A stretch of 64,000 nucleotides of DNA from Flavobacteriaceae bacterium (GCA_016744415.1 JADGEL010000002.1:186001-250000); one strand, 5' to 3'. Counted from the stretch's first letter, positions 27,176 to 35,497 are shown. Translations and numbers: made by a program. The notes: generated from the sequence alone by a model not told the origin.

Positions 27176-28082
27176 AATATTCGTTTTTTAAATGTGTATA
27201 AATCATTGTTGAATCTAGGTTTCGATGCCCTAGAAATTGTGCTACATCTTCAAGCGATAAAAACCGATGTAGATGCGTAGCGATAGAATGCCTAAACAGA
27301 TGACAACTCAATCTCTTTCCTAGCTGAATTCTATCATTTAGTTTTACCATAATCTTAGCCAGTGTACTATTACTCATAGCGGTTCCTCGTTCTGTGATTA
27401 AAAAACTAGGCAAATCACTTAATGGGTCCAGCATCATATTTCGTACATTGAACAAATACTCTTCAATATGCTCTTGCACTTTTTTAGACATGGGAATATC
27501 CCTAGCATATTTGGTCTTGGATTTATCGATATGCACTCGACCTTTGTTTAAATCGATATCCTGAATATCCAATGTGATTAATTCTTTTCGCCTGAGTCCA
27601 CAACCATAGAGCAAACTCAATATGGCTTTATCTCTGATGCCTAACAGGCTGCTACCACATGCCTGAAATACTTCTTGCACCTCATCTTCCAATAGTATTA
27701 CAATGGGTTCTCTATGAGATTTTGGTATGCGTATTCTTATACCACTCTGTCCTTTACCAACTTCATTTCCTGTTAGACCCATAGCAAATTCTATAAACCG
27801 TAAGACCACCTCTCGGTGCTTGTTCAAATAGCCATCTGACATGCCACCGCTTTTCGTTTCTAGGGGTCGTGATTTTAGATACTCAAAGTACTTGCTGACT
27901 GTTTTTTGATTTATCTGAGTCAGTTTTGTTTTTCTATTTTTTTCTAAATAGCATAAGAATTCCTTTGCCATATTAGGTTTGATATACTGCTGGTCGGCAG
28001 ATGCTCCTTGAGTCTGTAATCGTATTCTAAATTGCTCTAGTGCTACTTTAAATGCTACATTATGTAATTCTAACTTTTTCAT
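27168..28082 (-). CDS. Tyrosine recombinase (integrase), catalytic residues complete
   Basis: The 304-residue protein is a canonical phage-integrase/XerD-type recombinase. The N-terminal SAM-like domain is at about 10-110. The catalytic set is complete: Arg in GLRRKEL, Lys in SKTKYARD, HLFRH, LGHRN and the nucleophile Tyr in STMIYTHL. It should cut and rejoin DNA at specific sites via a covalent 3'-phosphotyrosine. It overlaps the degraded recombinase gene downstream by 8 bp, so the pair is translationally coupled. A structured inverted-repeat element (28101-28160) sits just upstream and might be a recombination or control site. Confidence 0.9.
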   Translation of the reverse strand: MKKLELHNVAFKVALEQFRIRLQTQGASADQQYIKPNMAKEFLCYLEKNRKTKLTQINQKTVSKYFEYLKSRPLETKSGGMSDGYLNKHREVVLRFIEFAMGLTGNEVGKGQSGIRIRIPKSHREPIVILLEDEVQEVFQACGSSLLGIRDKAILSLLYGCGLRRKELITLDIQDIDLNKGRVHIDKSKTKYARDIPMSKKVQEHIEEYLFNVRNMMLDPLSDLPSFLITERGTAMSNSTLAKIMVKLNDRIQLGKRLSCHLFRHSIATHLHRFLSLEDVAQFLGHRNLDSTMIYTHLKNEYYG

Positions 28083-28100
28083 TGCTTATATAGTTTCTTT

Positions 28101-28160
28101 AAGTTTCTCAATATACTTGCCTAAGCCATATTCAACGTGGCTTGAGCCACTGAGAAACTT
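28101..28160 (-). promoter_or_regulatory. Nested inverted repeats with two alternative hairpins
   Basis: A perfect 10-bp inverted repeat (28101-28110 AAGTTTCTCA with 28151-28160 TGAGAAACTT) encloses a second set. On the minus strand, AAGCCA can pair with GTGGCT two nucleotides upstream (28138-28151) or with TGGCTT downstream (28123-28128). These pairings exclude each other, as in an attenuator. It lies between the gene at 28166 and the integrase at 27168. It might control the integrase or be a recombination site. Confidence 0.5.
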
Positions 28161-28165
28161 TTGGG

Positions 28166-29797
28166 TTACAGCTGAGATACTTCTTTTTTAAATTGCTCAA
28201 ATCGTTCTGTGGTGGTACTATCATCCCAACTGGTTACTTTGTAATTGTAACCGTCTTTTCTATTACCGCCTGTACGCTCCAGTTTGCCATAATCATAGAG
28301 CGTATTGATATGCCTAGAAAAACTAGAGGGACTCACCTTGAGTTTTGCTCTCAACTCTTTTACTTTAAATTCAGTTTCTTTATAATTCTCAGGATATTCA
28401 CTTTTGATGGTGGCTTTTATTCTGGAAAGTGTTCTGGCATGATTAAATGACAGTTCCTTTTCTTCTTTTACCCATAATTCTCTAAACAACTCCAAGGTCA
28501 GTAACATATAACTTGGTTGTACTTCCACTTGAATGCTATCTCCATTTTTTGTTACACCCAATTGCTTTTGATGTAGTAGCGTAATAAGATTGGTGATTTG
28601 TAGAAACTGCTTGACAAGTTTATAATCCTTATCAAAATAGGTTGCTACATCCAACTGGTCTAAAAACGGATTCACCACCATAACTGGCTTTAATTCTCTA
28701 AAGATAAAGTGCATCAGTTTTGTTGCATTTTCAATCGAATCAAAATCTATAAGACCCGCATGACGTTTTATCTCATTGATGACCATAGCCTCTTTAATTG
28801 CTTTGTTACTTGCTAATGGCAATCCAATGACATTGTCAGATTGTAATAGTTCGTGATAACCTCTGGAGGTACTACTAATAAAACTTAGATTACCATTCAC
28901 ATGTTTGTTACTCGCTCTATAAGTGCCTTGCTCGGTGTTTTCTGTAACCAATCGATTCAATTCACCTTGAGATATCAACTCTGTAAGTGCTGTGTTTTTT
29001 TTGCCTAAAGTATCTATGGTTGGTAGCAACAATACTTTATTTGTCCAATAGGTTTTTGTTGGTGCATAATACAATACGCTATCTGAAATCGAGGTTTTAA
29101 ATCGATTCACCTCTGTAGGCAATAGTTTAGAGAACCCATGGATTAGATTGGTAGTTACCTCTGGTGAACCTTGCAAAACACCATGCATTACATTGGGTAA
29201 TTTACTACTCAAAGCAATGATAAACAATTGTAATCCTACTCTAGGACAAGCGAATCCTGTTGCACCAATAACTTGCTTTAGTTCCTCCATCAGATGTTCA
29301 CTGGTCAATAGCCCATGAACCCTTTTTAAGGTTTTGGGTTGAGGTGATTCTATAGGGAACGCTTCTTGGACATAGGTGAGTTTGTCCTTACGGTAGCTTT
29401 CCAGTCTTTCGGTTAAATCATAAATGAAATCGGTGATTCTTGTTGCATCTATTTTCAATTTGATTTGTGCTTGCTTAGTATAATGTTGGACATTGTTATC
29501 ATTATACAGGTCCACATTATTTCGATATACATCTGACACACTTTGCTGTGGTCGCTTGGATATTTTTAGCAAGACCGTAAATCGATTCAGTACTTGGGTA
29601 TTGATACCACCGATGATTTCTGCTTCTAAATTTTCTTTCTTATAAATTATAAAATCTGGATTGGTGATGTCCAAGCCGTATTTGTTCATTTTTGCCTCTT
29701 CGACTTGTGGTGTGGTCTTTGGGTCAAATTGAATCATTGGCATTCCGATGATAGACCCATCTCCATTCAGACCTTTCTCTACGTTATTTTCTATCAT
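28166..29797 (-). CDS. Unknown protein with C-terminal winged helix, recombinase-linked
   Basis: I do not recognise this 543-residue family. The central part (LMEELKQVIGATGFACPRVG, VLYYAPTKTYWTNKVLLLPTI, GNLSFISSTSRGYHELLQSD) has the periodicity of a P-loop- or primase-helicase-like fold but no Walker A motif. The C-terminus is a winged helix (LRAKLKVSPSSFSRHINTLYDYGKLERTGG). Genes of this size with a terminal winged helix are common in integrative elements and often act in replication or copy control. It lies between two recombinase pairs on the same strand. No signal peptide or membrane helix is present. Confidence 0.5.
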   Translation of the reverse strand: MIENNVEKGLNGDGSIIGMPMIQFDPKTTPQVEEAKMNKYGLDITNPDFIIYKKENLEAEIIGGINTQVLNRFTVLLKISKRPQQSVSDVYRNNVDLYNDNNVQHYTKQAQIKLKIDATRITDFIYDLTERLESYRKDKLTYVQEAFPIESPQPKTLKRVHGLLTSEHLMEELKQVIGATGFACPRVGLQLFIIALSSKLPNVMHGVLQGSPEVTTNLIHGFSKLLPTEVNRFKTSISDSVLYYAPTKTYWTNKVLLLPTIDTLGKKNTALTELISQGELNRLVTENTEQGTYRASNKHVNGNLSFISSTSRGYHELLQSDNVIGLPLASNKAIKEAMVINEIKRHAGLIDFDSIENATKLMHFIFRELKPVMVVNPFLDQLDVATYFDKDYKLVKQFLQITNLITLLHQKQLGVTKNGDSIQVEVQPSYMLLTLELFRELWVKEEKELSFNHARTLSRIKATIKSEYPENYKETEFKVKELRAKLKVSPSSFSRHINTLYDYGKLERTGGNRKDGYNYKVTSWDDSTTTERFEQFKKEVSQL

Positions 29798-29926
29798 GGT
29801 TTTCTTGTTTTTAATTATTTATTTTCGTTCCGTTTGGACACTATTTTCCCCTATCGGGCAATTCCCAATTTTTTATTTTCCACCACTAAATTTTGATTAT
29901 TATATTATCTCTTCTTCCTTAGCCTC

Positions 29927-30637
29927 TTATATATTCATTGCATACCCAGTATAAAATTGCAACAAACTTCTATTGTCTAGTATATCCACTTTCAAACTAT
30001 TGATGTACGTTGCACCTGTAAAATCAAAGTAAATTTCATCATACGGTTTCACTCCTAATATTTCAATCGTATCTTTTAATGTACGATGCCCCATAAACTT
30101 TGAAACAGCAACAAAACTCTTTTTAGAGTAATGATATCGCTCAACAGTTTTTAACGCCCATGCTATTTGAAAAGCACTTGATTTTAATGGTTTCAGATTC
30201 AAACCACAATCAACGGTCTCTTCTAATTCTTTTAAAAACTTCTCACTGAGTTTTTGAAGTTCTCTATTGAGCGTTGAAGTACTTAATTGCTTTTTAGTTC
30301 TGTAATTCATATAAATAGAATCCTCCCAATTTTCAAACTCCACAGCATCACGAGTCATTTCAATATAATCTCTTGCTACTCCATCAATTAACCTATGGTC
30401 AACATATTTATCTGGATATAAAATAGCATGCTTGATTTCATAATCTTCTGTGTCTAAAACATCCCACCATGTTATTTTAAGCTGATGCCCTATCTTATAA
30501 CCCCAAATAGGTCCGTGAATACACAATAAAGCATGTCCATACTCTTTATTTTTCCAAAGCCACATTCCAAATATGATTAGCAGTTCACTCGACCAATGTT
30601 TATCTTCTTCTTTCATATATTTATGTTGTAAATTCAT
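29927..30637 (-). CDS. Tyrosine recombinase-like protein lacking the nucleophile
   Basis: This 236-residue protein aligns loosely with the intact recombinase at 30779: GYKIGHQLKITWWDVLD against GLRISDLRIIKWVDVLD, and FMGHRTLKDTIEILG against LNHSSISTTKRYLG. By that comparison the first Arg is Lys, the HxxR motif is replaced by KPLKSS, and the Tyr is Ile. Catalysis is therefore not expected. It may be an accessory or regulatory relative, as for the protein at 26255. It has 141 bp between its start and the stop of the intact recombinase. The family call rests on my alignment by eye, so confidence is moderate. Confidence 0.6.
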   Translation of the reverse strand: MNLQHKYMKEEDKHWSSELLIIFGMWLWKNKEYGHALLCIHGPIWGYKIGHQLKITWWDVLDTEDYEIKHAILYPDKYVDHRLIDGVARDYIEMTRDAVEFENWEDSIYMNYRTKKQLSTSTLNRELQKLSEKFLKELEETVDCGLNLKPLKSSAFQIAWALKTVERYHYSKKSFVAVSKFMGHRTLKDTIEILGVKPYDEIYFDFTGATYINSLKVDILDNRSLLQFYTGYAMNI

Positions 30638-30644
30638 TATTATA

Positions 30645-30704
30645 GTGCAAATATACCATTTATTATTGAATTAAACAAGTTAATTGCACTGTATTTATGC
30701 AATT
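30645..30704. promoter_or_regulatory. Short inverted repeats between recombinase genes
   Basis: AGTGCAA (30645-30651) and TTGCACT (30684-30690) form one inverted repeat. AATTGCA (30682-30688) and TGCAATT (30698-30704) form an overlapping second one. Such spaced 7-bp arms resemble core sites of tyrosine recombinases or regulator sites. There is no direct evidence of use. Confidence 0.35.
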
Positions 30705-30778
30705 ACAACAATTATGATTAATTCTACACATCTAAAATACAGCACCAGACACCTTGTTTAAAGGGGTTCAGTACAATT

Positions 30779-31354
30779 TTAAACACTTAGATATAAATCG
30801 CTTATTTCTTGGTCTCTAATACCCAAATATCTTTTTGTTGTTGATATAGAGCTGTGATTTAATAAATCTGACAGTAATAACAATGCTTTATCTGAGCATC
30901 CATTCTTCCTCCATATTTCCCTTGAGAGCGTTTTCCTTAAACTATGTGAAGAAATACGCCCTTCCACTCCGTAATTCTTAAAAATCTCTTTTAATTTAAA
31001 ATTGATGTGCTGAATACTAATTGGTCTATCACCGAAACGATTCACGAACATATATTGATTCATGGCTGGATTTATCTTAACATAAAGTCGTTGGACGATT
31101 TCTTGTAAATCTGGATGAATGGTAATCCTACGTTCTTTTCCTGTCTTTTTCTCTGTAACTATTAAAACTTGTTTGTCCAATACATCCACCCATTTAATAA
31201 TTCTTAAATCAGAAATCCTCAATCCAACGTAACTACCCACCGCAATTAACAACGCATATTTTAATTGTCCATCTCTTTCCAATTTTAAAACTGTTGATTG
31301 CATGTCATCCCATGGAATGAAATCTGATTTGGTTTTCTGTCCTAATAAGCTCAT
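30779..31354 (-). CDS. Short tyrosine recombinase (catalytic domain)
   Basis: This 191-residue protein consists of the catalytic domain of a tyrosine recombinase with little N-terminal DNA-binding region. The active-site set is complete: Arg in VGLRISDL, Lys in KKTGKERR, HSLRK, LNHSS and Tyr in STTKRYLGI. Size and sequence fit the small integrases of Bacteroidota elements. It is the first gene of the leftward run of recombinase-related genes and is divergent from the methyltransferase at 31673. Confidence 0.85.
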   Translation of the reverse strand: MSLLGQKTKSDFIPWDDMQSTVLKLERDGQLKYALLIAVGSYVGLRISDLRIIKWVDVLDKQVLIVTEKKTGKERRITIHPDLQEIVQRLYVKINPAMNQYMFVNRFGDRPISIQHINFKLKEIFKNYGVEGRISSHSLRKTLSREIWRKNGCSDKALLLLSDLLNHSSISTTKRYLGIRDQEISDLYLSV

Positions 31355-31672
31355 AATTATAAATTTTTAGTTTCACTTTTACTTGTTATACCAGTTTCTG
31401 AAGGTTAGCAGTATCATTATTGTTATGTAATTACTCCGCAAGCCCTAATTCTACAAGGTTTCTTGTTTTTAACCTTTACTTCTTACACAAAGTGAAAGTT
31501 ACATGACAAGGATACAAGGCTAATAGTTCCTGTGCCAGTCTTTTTTAATTTATTTCACATTTTTTATCACGGGAGACCCCGTCATTGTTGAGGTTGCTAG
31601 TTTTTTATTAGAATCAAACCTCGAATTGCTGACGGTTTGCATCTGAGCAGATATTTATTGGTAAAGCAACTA
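31355..31672. promoter_or_regulatory. Divergent promoter region with hairpin-bearing leader
   Basis: This 318-bp gap separates the leftward recombinase gene from the rightward methyltransferase gene, so both promoters should lie here. On the plus side it holds ACGGG-AGAC-CCCGT (31569-31582) and a GAGGTT/AACCTC pair (31590-31595 and 31617-31622), which could fold in the methyltransferase leader. I could not place -7/-33 boxes with confidence. Confidence 0.4.
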
Positions 31673-32560
31673 ATGAATATTAATACAGGAATCAACGTGC
31701 TATCATTATTTGATGGAATTAGCGTAGCACAATTAGCATTAACAGAACTAAATATACCCATCGATAACTATTACGCCAGTGAAATAGACAAACGAGCCAT
31801 TAGGGTTACACAGCATCATTTTCCTCAAACCATACAATTAGGGGATATTAGAAATATCGATGGCAAGAACTTGCCACATATTGATTTACTTATAGGGGGT
31901 TCACCATGTCAAGATTTATCTAGTTTGAGAAAAGACAGAAAAGGCCTGGGAGGTGAAAAGTCTAGTTTGCTATTTGAAGCACTACGATTATTGGAAGAAG
32001 TAAATCCCAAATATTTTCTATTTGAGAATGTCGGGTCTATGTCAAAAAGTGATAAAAAACAATTCGACAAACTACTAGGTGTTGATGGTATTCCTATAAA
32101 CTCCCATTTGATTACTGCACAAAATCGTAATCGTATCTATTGGACAAACATTCCTAATGTAATAGCACCAATTGACAACGGAACCTTATTACAAGATATC
32201 GTTGAAGATGGTTTTGTGGACCGTGACAAATCCAACTGCGTTCTTACTAAGAATATTCCTTTTACACGTAATGGACTCATCAGATACTTAACAAAGAGCA
32301 TAGGTCAAGTGGTATTTCACTCCAAAGAGTTTGCTGACTTATCTAAAAAGGAAAAGTTGAAAACTATTGAAGGCATGAGTGATGATGAGGTGAAATCCCT
32401 ATTCCGTTTGTTCACAGTTGGTGAGTTAGAAAGACTTCAAACACTACCAAGTAAGTACACTGGTGAGCTTTTAAAAAAGACACCAGCAGCTCACTGCATC
32501 GGTAATGCTTTTACGATGGAAGTAATTGAACATATTTTATCTTCTGCCAATCTCCATTAA
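31673..32560 (+). CDS. Orphan DNA (cytosine-5) methyltransferase
   Basis: The 295-residue protein starts at the ATG at 31673; the frame upstream begins with TTG only. It has the C5-methyltransferase motifs: VLSLFDGIS (motif I), GGSPCQDLS with catalytic Cys79 (motif IV), FENV at 117-120 (motif VI), QNRNRIYWTN (motif VIII) and GNAFTMEVI near the end (motif X). It resembles phage and element-borne orphan methylases, and the target-recognition part is short. No restriction enzyme gene lies next to it, so it probably modifies element DNA against host restriction or regulates transfer. Its 3' end overlaps the convergent gene at 32557 by 4 bp. Confidence 0.85.
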   Translation: MNINTGINVLSLFDGISVAQLALTELNIPIDNYYASEIDKRAIRVTQHHFPQTIQLGDIRNIDGKNLPHIDLLIGGSPCQDLSSLRKDRKGLGGEKSSLLFEALRLLEEVNPKYFLFENVGSMSKSDKKQFDKLLGVDGIPINSHLITAQNRNRIYWTNIPNVIAPIDNGTLLQDIVEDGFVDRDKSNCVLTKNIPFTRNGLIRYLTKSIGQVVFHSKEFADLSKKEKLKTIEGMSDDEVKSLFRLFTVGELERLQTLPSKYTGELLKKTPAAHCIGNAFTMEVIEHILSSANLH

Positions 32561-33459
32561 GCAACACCTTTAATGCTGTCTGGTCGTTTTAATAACCCGT
32601 TGGATTTTATCATATAATAGAATTCGGGTGTTACCTGACCAAACTCAATACCTCTTTGCTTCAGCGTATAATCAAAATCCTTTAGATTGAGTGAAATGCC
32701 GTCATTGCTCTGATTTTTGTTATACAAACTGAATTGGCTTCCGCCACGATATACAGATTTAATCAGGTGTTGATTCTCCTTGGATGACTTATCAATATTC
32801 CAAATACCTGTATCGTTATAAAACAATTCTCTAATTTGTGATGGCTCTAGCAGCTGAAGGTCCTCCTTGGTTAATTTTGGGTTTTCAGTTAGCTTTCTTA
32901 ACCAGTTCAATTTTTCATTAGTTATAATAACATCTGGAATTGGGTAGGTGCTAGTTCTTGAGTTGAAATCTAATGACTTTTTATTCGAGGTCGTGATGTT
33001 AGATGTCTCTACCACATCGACAGAATGTATTTCCGCATCGATTACCTCATTGATAGGCTCTGCTATCTGAATATCGATTTCTGCCGTTTGTTGTTCTGCT
33101 TCCTCTTGTGCTGGAACTTCATCCAATACGGACTGAATAAAATCCCACTTGATATTAATGGTTCTTCTTGTTATTGGCTCTCCTTTATCAAATATTTTAA
33201 TCAATGCTATTGAAATAAAGCCCTTTTTATGCAACGATGGAATGACCTTTTTAAGAGTTTCCACGCCTATAAAAGTATGCTCAGTAATTATTTTATTACT
33301 ATAGGTGATTTTCTCGTTGGAACGAGAATAGTGGATGAGTTTTCTCAGAACTGCTTCCTCTGTTCTTTTGATGTGATACTCTTTTACTTTATAAGTTTGA
33401 GGTGATGTTGCCCAATATAGGGCATCTGAATACGTGTTTTTGATTGATAGTTTTGTCAT
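32557..33459 (-). CDS. Replication-type winged-helix protein
   Basis: This 300-residue protein has an N-terminal winged-helix region (TEEAVLRKLIHYSRSNEKIT, then TLKKVIPSLHKKGFISIALI) like the reading heads of element replication and control proteins, an acidic Glu-rich linker (about 135-170), and a C-terminal polar domain (KLTKEDLQLLEPSQIRELFY, RGGSQFSLYNKNQSNDGISL). No catalytic motif is visible. The 883 bp upstream contain direct repeats and an array of small hairpins, which is how plasmid-like origins look, so a Rep-like role is plausible. It is not a match to a named family that I can defend. Confidence 0.5.
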   Translation of the reverse strand: MTKLSIKNTYSDALYWATSPQTYKVKEYHIKRTEEAVLRKLIHYSRSNEKITYSNKIITEHTFIGVETLKKVIPSLHKKGFISIALIKIFDKGEPITRRTINIKWDFIQSVLDEVPAQEEAEQQTAEIDIQIAEPINEVIDAEIHSVDVVETSNITTSNKKSLDFNSRTSTYPIPDVIITNEKLNWLRKLTENPKLTKEDLQLLEPSQIRELFYNDTGIWNIDKSSKENQHLIKSVYRGGSQFSLYNKNQSNDGISLNLKDFDYTLKQRGIEFGQVTPEFYYMIKSNGLLKRPDSIKGVA

Positions 33460-33790
33460 TTTTTTTCATGCTTTTTATCTTTTAGTTATTGTCCAATTGT
33501 ACTATTGGAATCTGTGTATAATATAAACAAAATAAATGACAAAGTCAAGTGATTTCGTCCAATTAGATGATATTTCTTCTATATAAATACTATAAAGTAG
33601 TACCACTAAGGATGATTCTTCCATGTAGAAAGACGAATCGTCTTTTGGTTGGGAGGAAACATACCCGTATACCTATACTGTATTATTAACTATACTATAA
33701 TAAGAACTATTCTGTATTTAAAACTATACTGTATTAATAACTATATACAGTTTTTGTTTTTAAGATTTTCTTTTTGATTTAGTTGGTAAT

Positions 33791-34016
33791 CTTCAACTTG
33801 GTCGATTGCGAAGCAATCCTAAAAAAGGAAACTTTCTTCAACTCATGCGAAGCATAACACTTTTGGATATTTAATAAGTAACTCTTCAACGTTGCGAAGC
33901 AACAAAAGGTTTTAGTTGAAATCTAGTCTAGCTATCTTCAACCCCAGCTTCGCTGGAAATTAGGATTCCTTTCAATGATAAACTTTCAATGATAAACTTT
34001 CAATGTGGCGTAGCCA
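33791..34016. repeat. Array of GNA-triloop mini-hairpins
   Basis: Five short hairpins each follow TTCAA(C/T): GATTGC-GAA-GCAATC (33804-33818), ATGC-GAA-GCAT (33845-33855), GTTGC-GAA-GCAAC (33891-33903), CCAGC-TTC-GCTGG (33944-33956) and TGGC-GTA-GCCA (34006-34016). The stems differ in sequence but remain perfectly paired, while the core GCGAAGC (or its complement GCTTCGC, or GCGTAGC) is kept. d(GCGAAGC) is known as an exceptionally stable DNA mini-hairpin. The pattern therefore suggests selection on single-stranded DNA structure. Confidence 0.8.
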
Positions 34017-34270
34017 AAATAAAACAACCTTTCAACCAATATGTACCAAATAAAACGAGGGCAAACAAACCCCTCTAAGGAGGGCTTATTTGCCAAGATA
34101 TCAATATGTACTTTGAGTGAGAAAGGAGCTAAACTCCCTTCAAACGTGCCTTGAAAAGGCAGTTAGTACGGGGTTGTATTCTAATAATTGTTTATGGAGT
34201 TTTACAGTAGGATTCAATCTAAATTATATGGTTTTCTTTACCAATAAAATCTTGTAATCTAATGTGGCGG

Positions 34271-34302
34271 TCAAACAAAGGGGCACTAGCCCCTTTATTT
34301 GA
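34271..34302. repeat. Long hairpin with ACTA loop
   Basis: TCAAACAAAGGGGC (34271-34284) pairs with GCCCCTTTATTTGA (34289-34302) with one mismatch, across the 4-nt loop ACTA. There is no T-run after it on either strand, so it is less likely a terminator than a structural element of the origin-like region. Confidence 0.6.
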
Positions 34303-34342
34303 TCCGTAGGATTAAATAAGACCATAATCGCTATAATAATTA

Positions 34343-34498
34343 TTATCTGGAGTGGTATTCAATCAGATATCGAACCACTTCCGAAGCACTATCTCCATAA
34401 CGCTTCTTCTTTGCTAATTTGTTCAATTTCTCTTTTAATTTGGGTGAGATTCTTAAAGTAAAAACCTCTGTGTTTTCGGTTGATGGTAGTCGTGACAT
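34343..34498 (-). CDS. Ribbon-helix-helix protein
   Basis: The protein is 51 residues from the ATG at 34496-34498 (MSRLPSTENTEVF); an ATG at 34525 would add nine residues that do not belong to the fold. FTLRISPKLKEKLNKLAKKK, then SASEVVRYLIEYHSR, is a ribbon-helix-helix fold: a beta strand that binds the DNA groove followed by two helices. Such proteins control plasmid copy number, mobilisation (MobC-like) or toxin-antitoxin genes. It borders the origin-like region and may bind its repeats or hairpins. Confidence in the fold is good; the role is inferred. Confidence 0.75.
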   Translation of the reverse strand: MSRLPSTENTEVFTLRISPKLKEKLNKLAKKKRYGDSASEVVRYLIEYHSR

Positions 34499-34691
34499 AA
34501 TATATTTATATATAAATAGTCTCAAATTGGATTATGTGTACACGAGTATTGATAATAGGTCTAAAATGGTAGTTAATCCGTACCGTACAACAGCCAACCA
34601 ACAACCGTTTCATAGTATGGACGGTCAACAGCGGGTAGTGGTTACGCCATTAAGAGGACGTTCTGACCGACCTATGGACGAATTGTCCTTT

Positions 34692-34725
34692 TATATAAGG
34701 CCTCCGAGAAAAACTCCCTTATATA
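34692..34725. promoter_or_regulatory. Inverted repeat in spacer
   Basis: TATATAAGG (34692-34700) and CCTTATATA (34717-34725) are a perfect 9-bp inverted repeat with a 16-bp spacer, in the 348-bp gap between the ribbon-helix-helix and lipoprotein genes. A second inverted repeat, TCTGGAAAATTTCCCAGA, lies at about 34763-34780. They could be operators. No gene is supported in the rest of the gap. Confidence 0.4.
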
Positions 34726-34846
34726 TTGGGTGAATTCAAGGCCTGTACGGACGGTCGAATATGTCTGGAAAATTTCCCAGACCATTTTCAGAGTTAAAAT
34801 ACAGATAGGTCCTTGTGTTTTATAAGTATTCTATTACTAGAGGCAA

Positions 34847-35236
34847 CTAATTAATTCTTTCATAATAGGAAGCCCAATCATCGTTGGTATTACTATCGTA
34901 AATAATCATTTCATCATTACCAATAAATTCGATGTTTTGATTAACACTAATACCAAATACTGTTAACCTATATAAGCCATTACCTAGATTTTCCCAACTT
35001 CCTTCTACTTCTGTACCGCTAAAGTTAGAAGTAGCAGTTCCATCCGAATTAAAGGTGTCTATTGAGTAGTAAGGGTCATAATTATCAACTTCGTTTGTTG
35101 GTAAGTATACATCTTTATAATTTCCCCAACTTCCAACAATTTTGTCTGTTGAGTTGCCTAATTCGTTGTCATCATCATTATTACATGAAATTAGACTTGA
35201 GGCAAGAATTAGGAATACAAAAGCAATTTTTTTCAT
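34847..35236 (-). CDS. Small lipocalin-like lipoprotein
   Basis: The 129-residue product has the lipoprotein signal MKKIAFVFLILASSLISC (Cys18) and then the acidic NNDDDNE that often exports lipoproteins to the cell surface. The mature part IVGSWGNYKDVYLPTNEV, then NSDGTATSNFSGTEVEGSWENLGNG, has the pattern of lipocalin-like domain lipoproteins of flavobacteria: IxGxW at the start and a D-G-T then GxW repeat. No enzymatic role is expected, but ligand binding is possible. It lies 16 bp downstream of a small membrane protein gene. Confidence 0.7.
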   Translation of the reverse strand: MKKIAFVFLILASSLISCNNDDDNELGNSTDKIVGSWGNYKDVYLPTNEVDNYDPYYSIDTFNSDGTATSNFSGTEVEGSWENLGNGLYRLTVFGISVNQNIEFIGNDEMIIYDSNTNDDWASYYERIN

Positions 35237-35251
35237 ACTGATATTTTTATT

Positions 35252-35497
35252 TTATTTGAATAGTTTGCGGATAAACACACTGATATCAACAAGACATATA
35301 AGGCAGAATAAGATGATATTCAACAGCAATGATATTATCAGACCAACAACTCCCAGAGTCGTTCCAAGAGAGGCTGTGGAGTTAACAGAAGCACTCTTCA
35401 ATGCATCGGTCCAGTGCTTTGCTTCCAACTCATATCTGAGCTTGGTTTGCACAGAATTATCGTTCGGTCGCCATTTGTAGTCTTGTCTATCTGACAT
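35252..35497 (-). CDS. Small membrane protein
   Basis: The 81-residue protein has a polar N-terminal half (MSDRQDYKWRPNDNSVQTKL, then RYELEAKHWTDALKSASVNS) and one long hydrophobic stretch (LGVVGLIISLLLNIILFCLICLVDISVF), with basic residues at the C-terminus. A single-pass or hairpin membrane topology is likely. No family is recognised. It sits between a short Cys-rich protein gene and a lipoprotein gene on the same strand. Confidence 0.5.
   Translation of the reverse strand: MSDRQDYKWRPNDNSVQTKLRYELEAKHWTDALKSASVNSTASLGTTLGVVGLIISLLLNIILFCLICLVDISVFIRKLFK

Larger units (their letters stand above)
33460..34342. other. Gene-free origin-like region
   Basis: This 883-bp stretch has no protein-like frame but dense structure. 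A 22-bp direct repeat (33673-33694 and 33724-33745, one mismatch) lies in very AT-rich DNA. Then come five small hairpins (33804-34016, listed separately), a 14-bp tandem repeat (33970-33997, TTTCAATGATAAAC twice plus a partial copy), a hairpin CCCTC-TAAG-GAGGG near 34070, and a long hairpin at 34271-34302. A Rep-like gene flanks it on one side and a ribbon-helix-helix gene on the other. The composition suits an origin of replication or transfer. Confidence 0.5.

Noticed and set aside
33791-34016. A CRISPR array in the hairpin region
   Set aside because: There is no constant repeat of usual length and no regular spacers; the units differ in stem sequence and spacing, and no cas genes are present.
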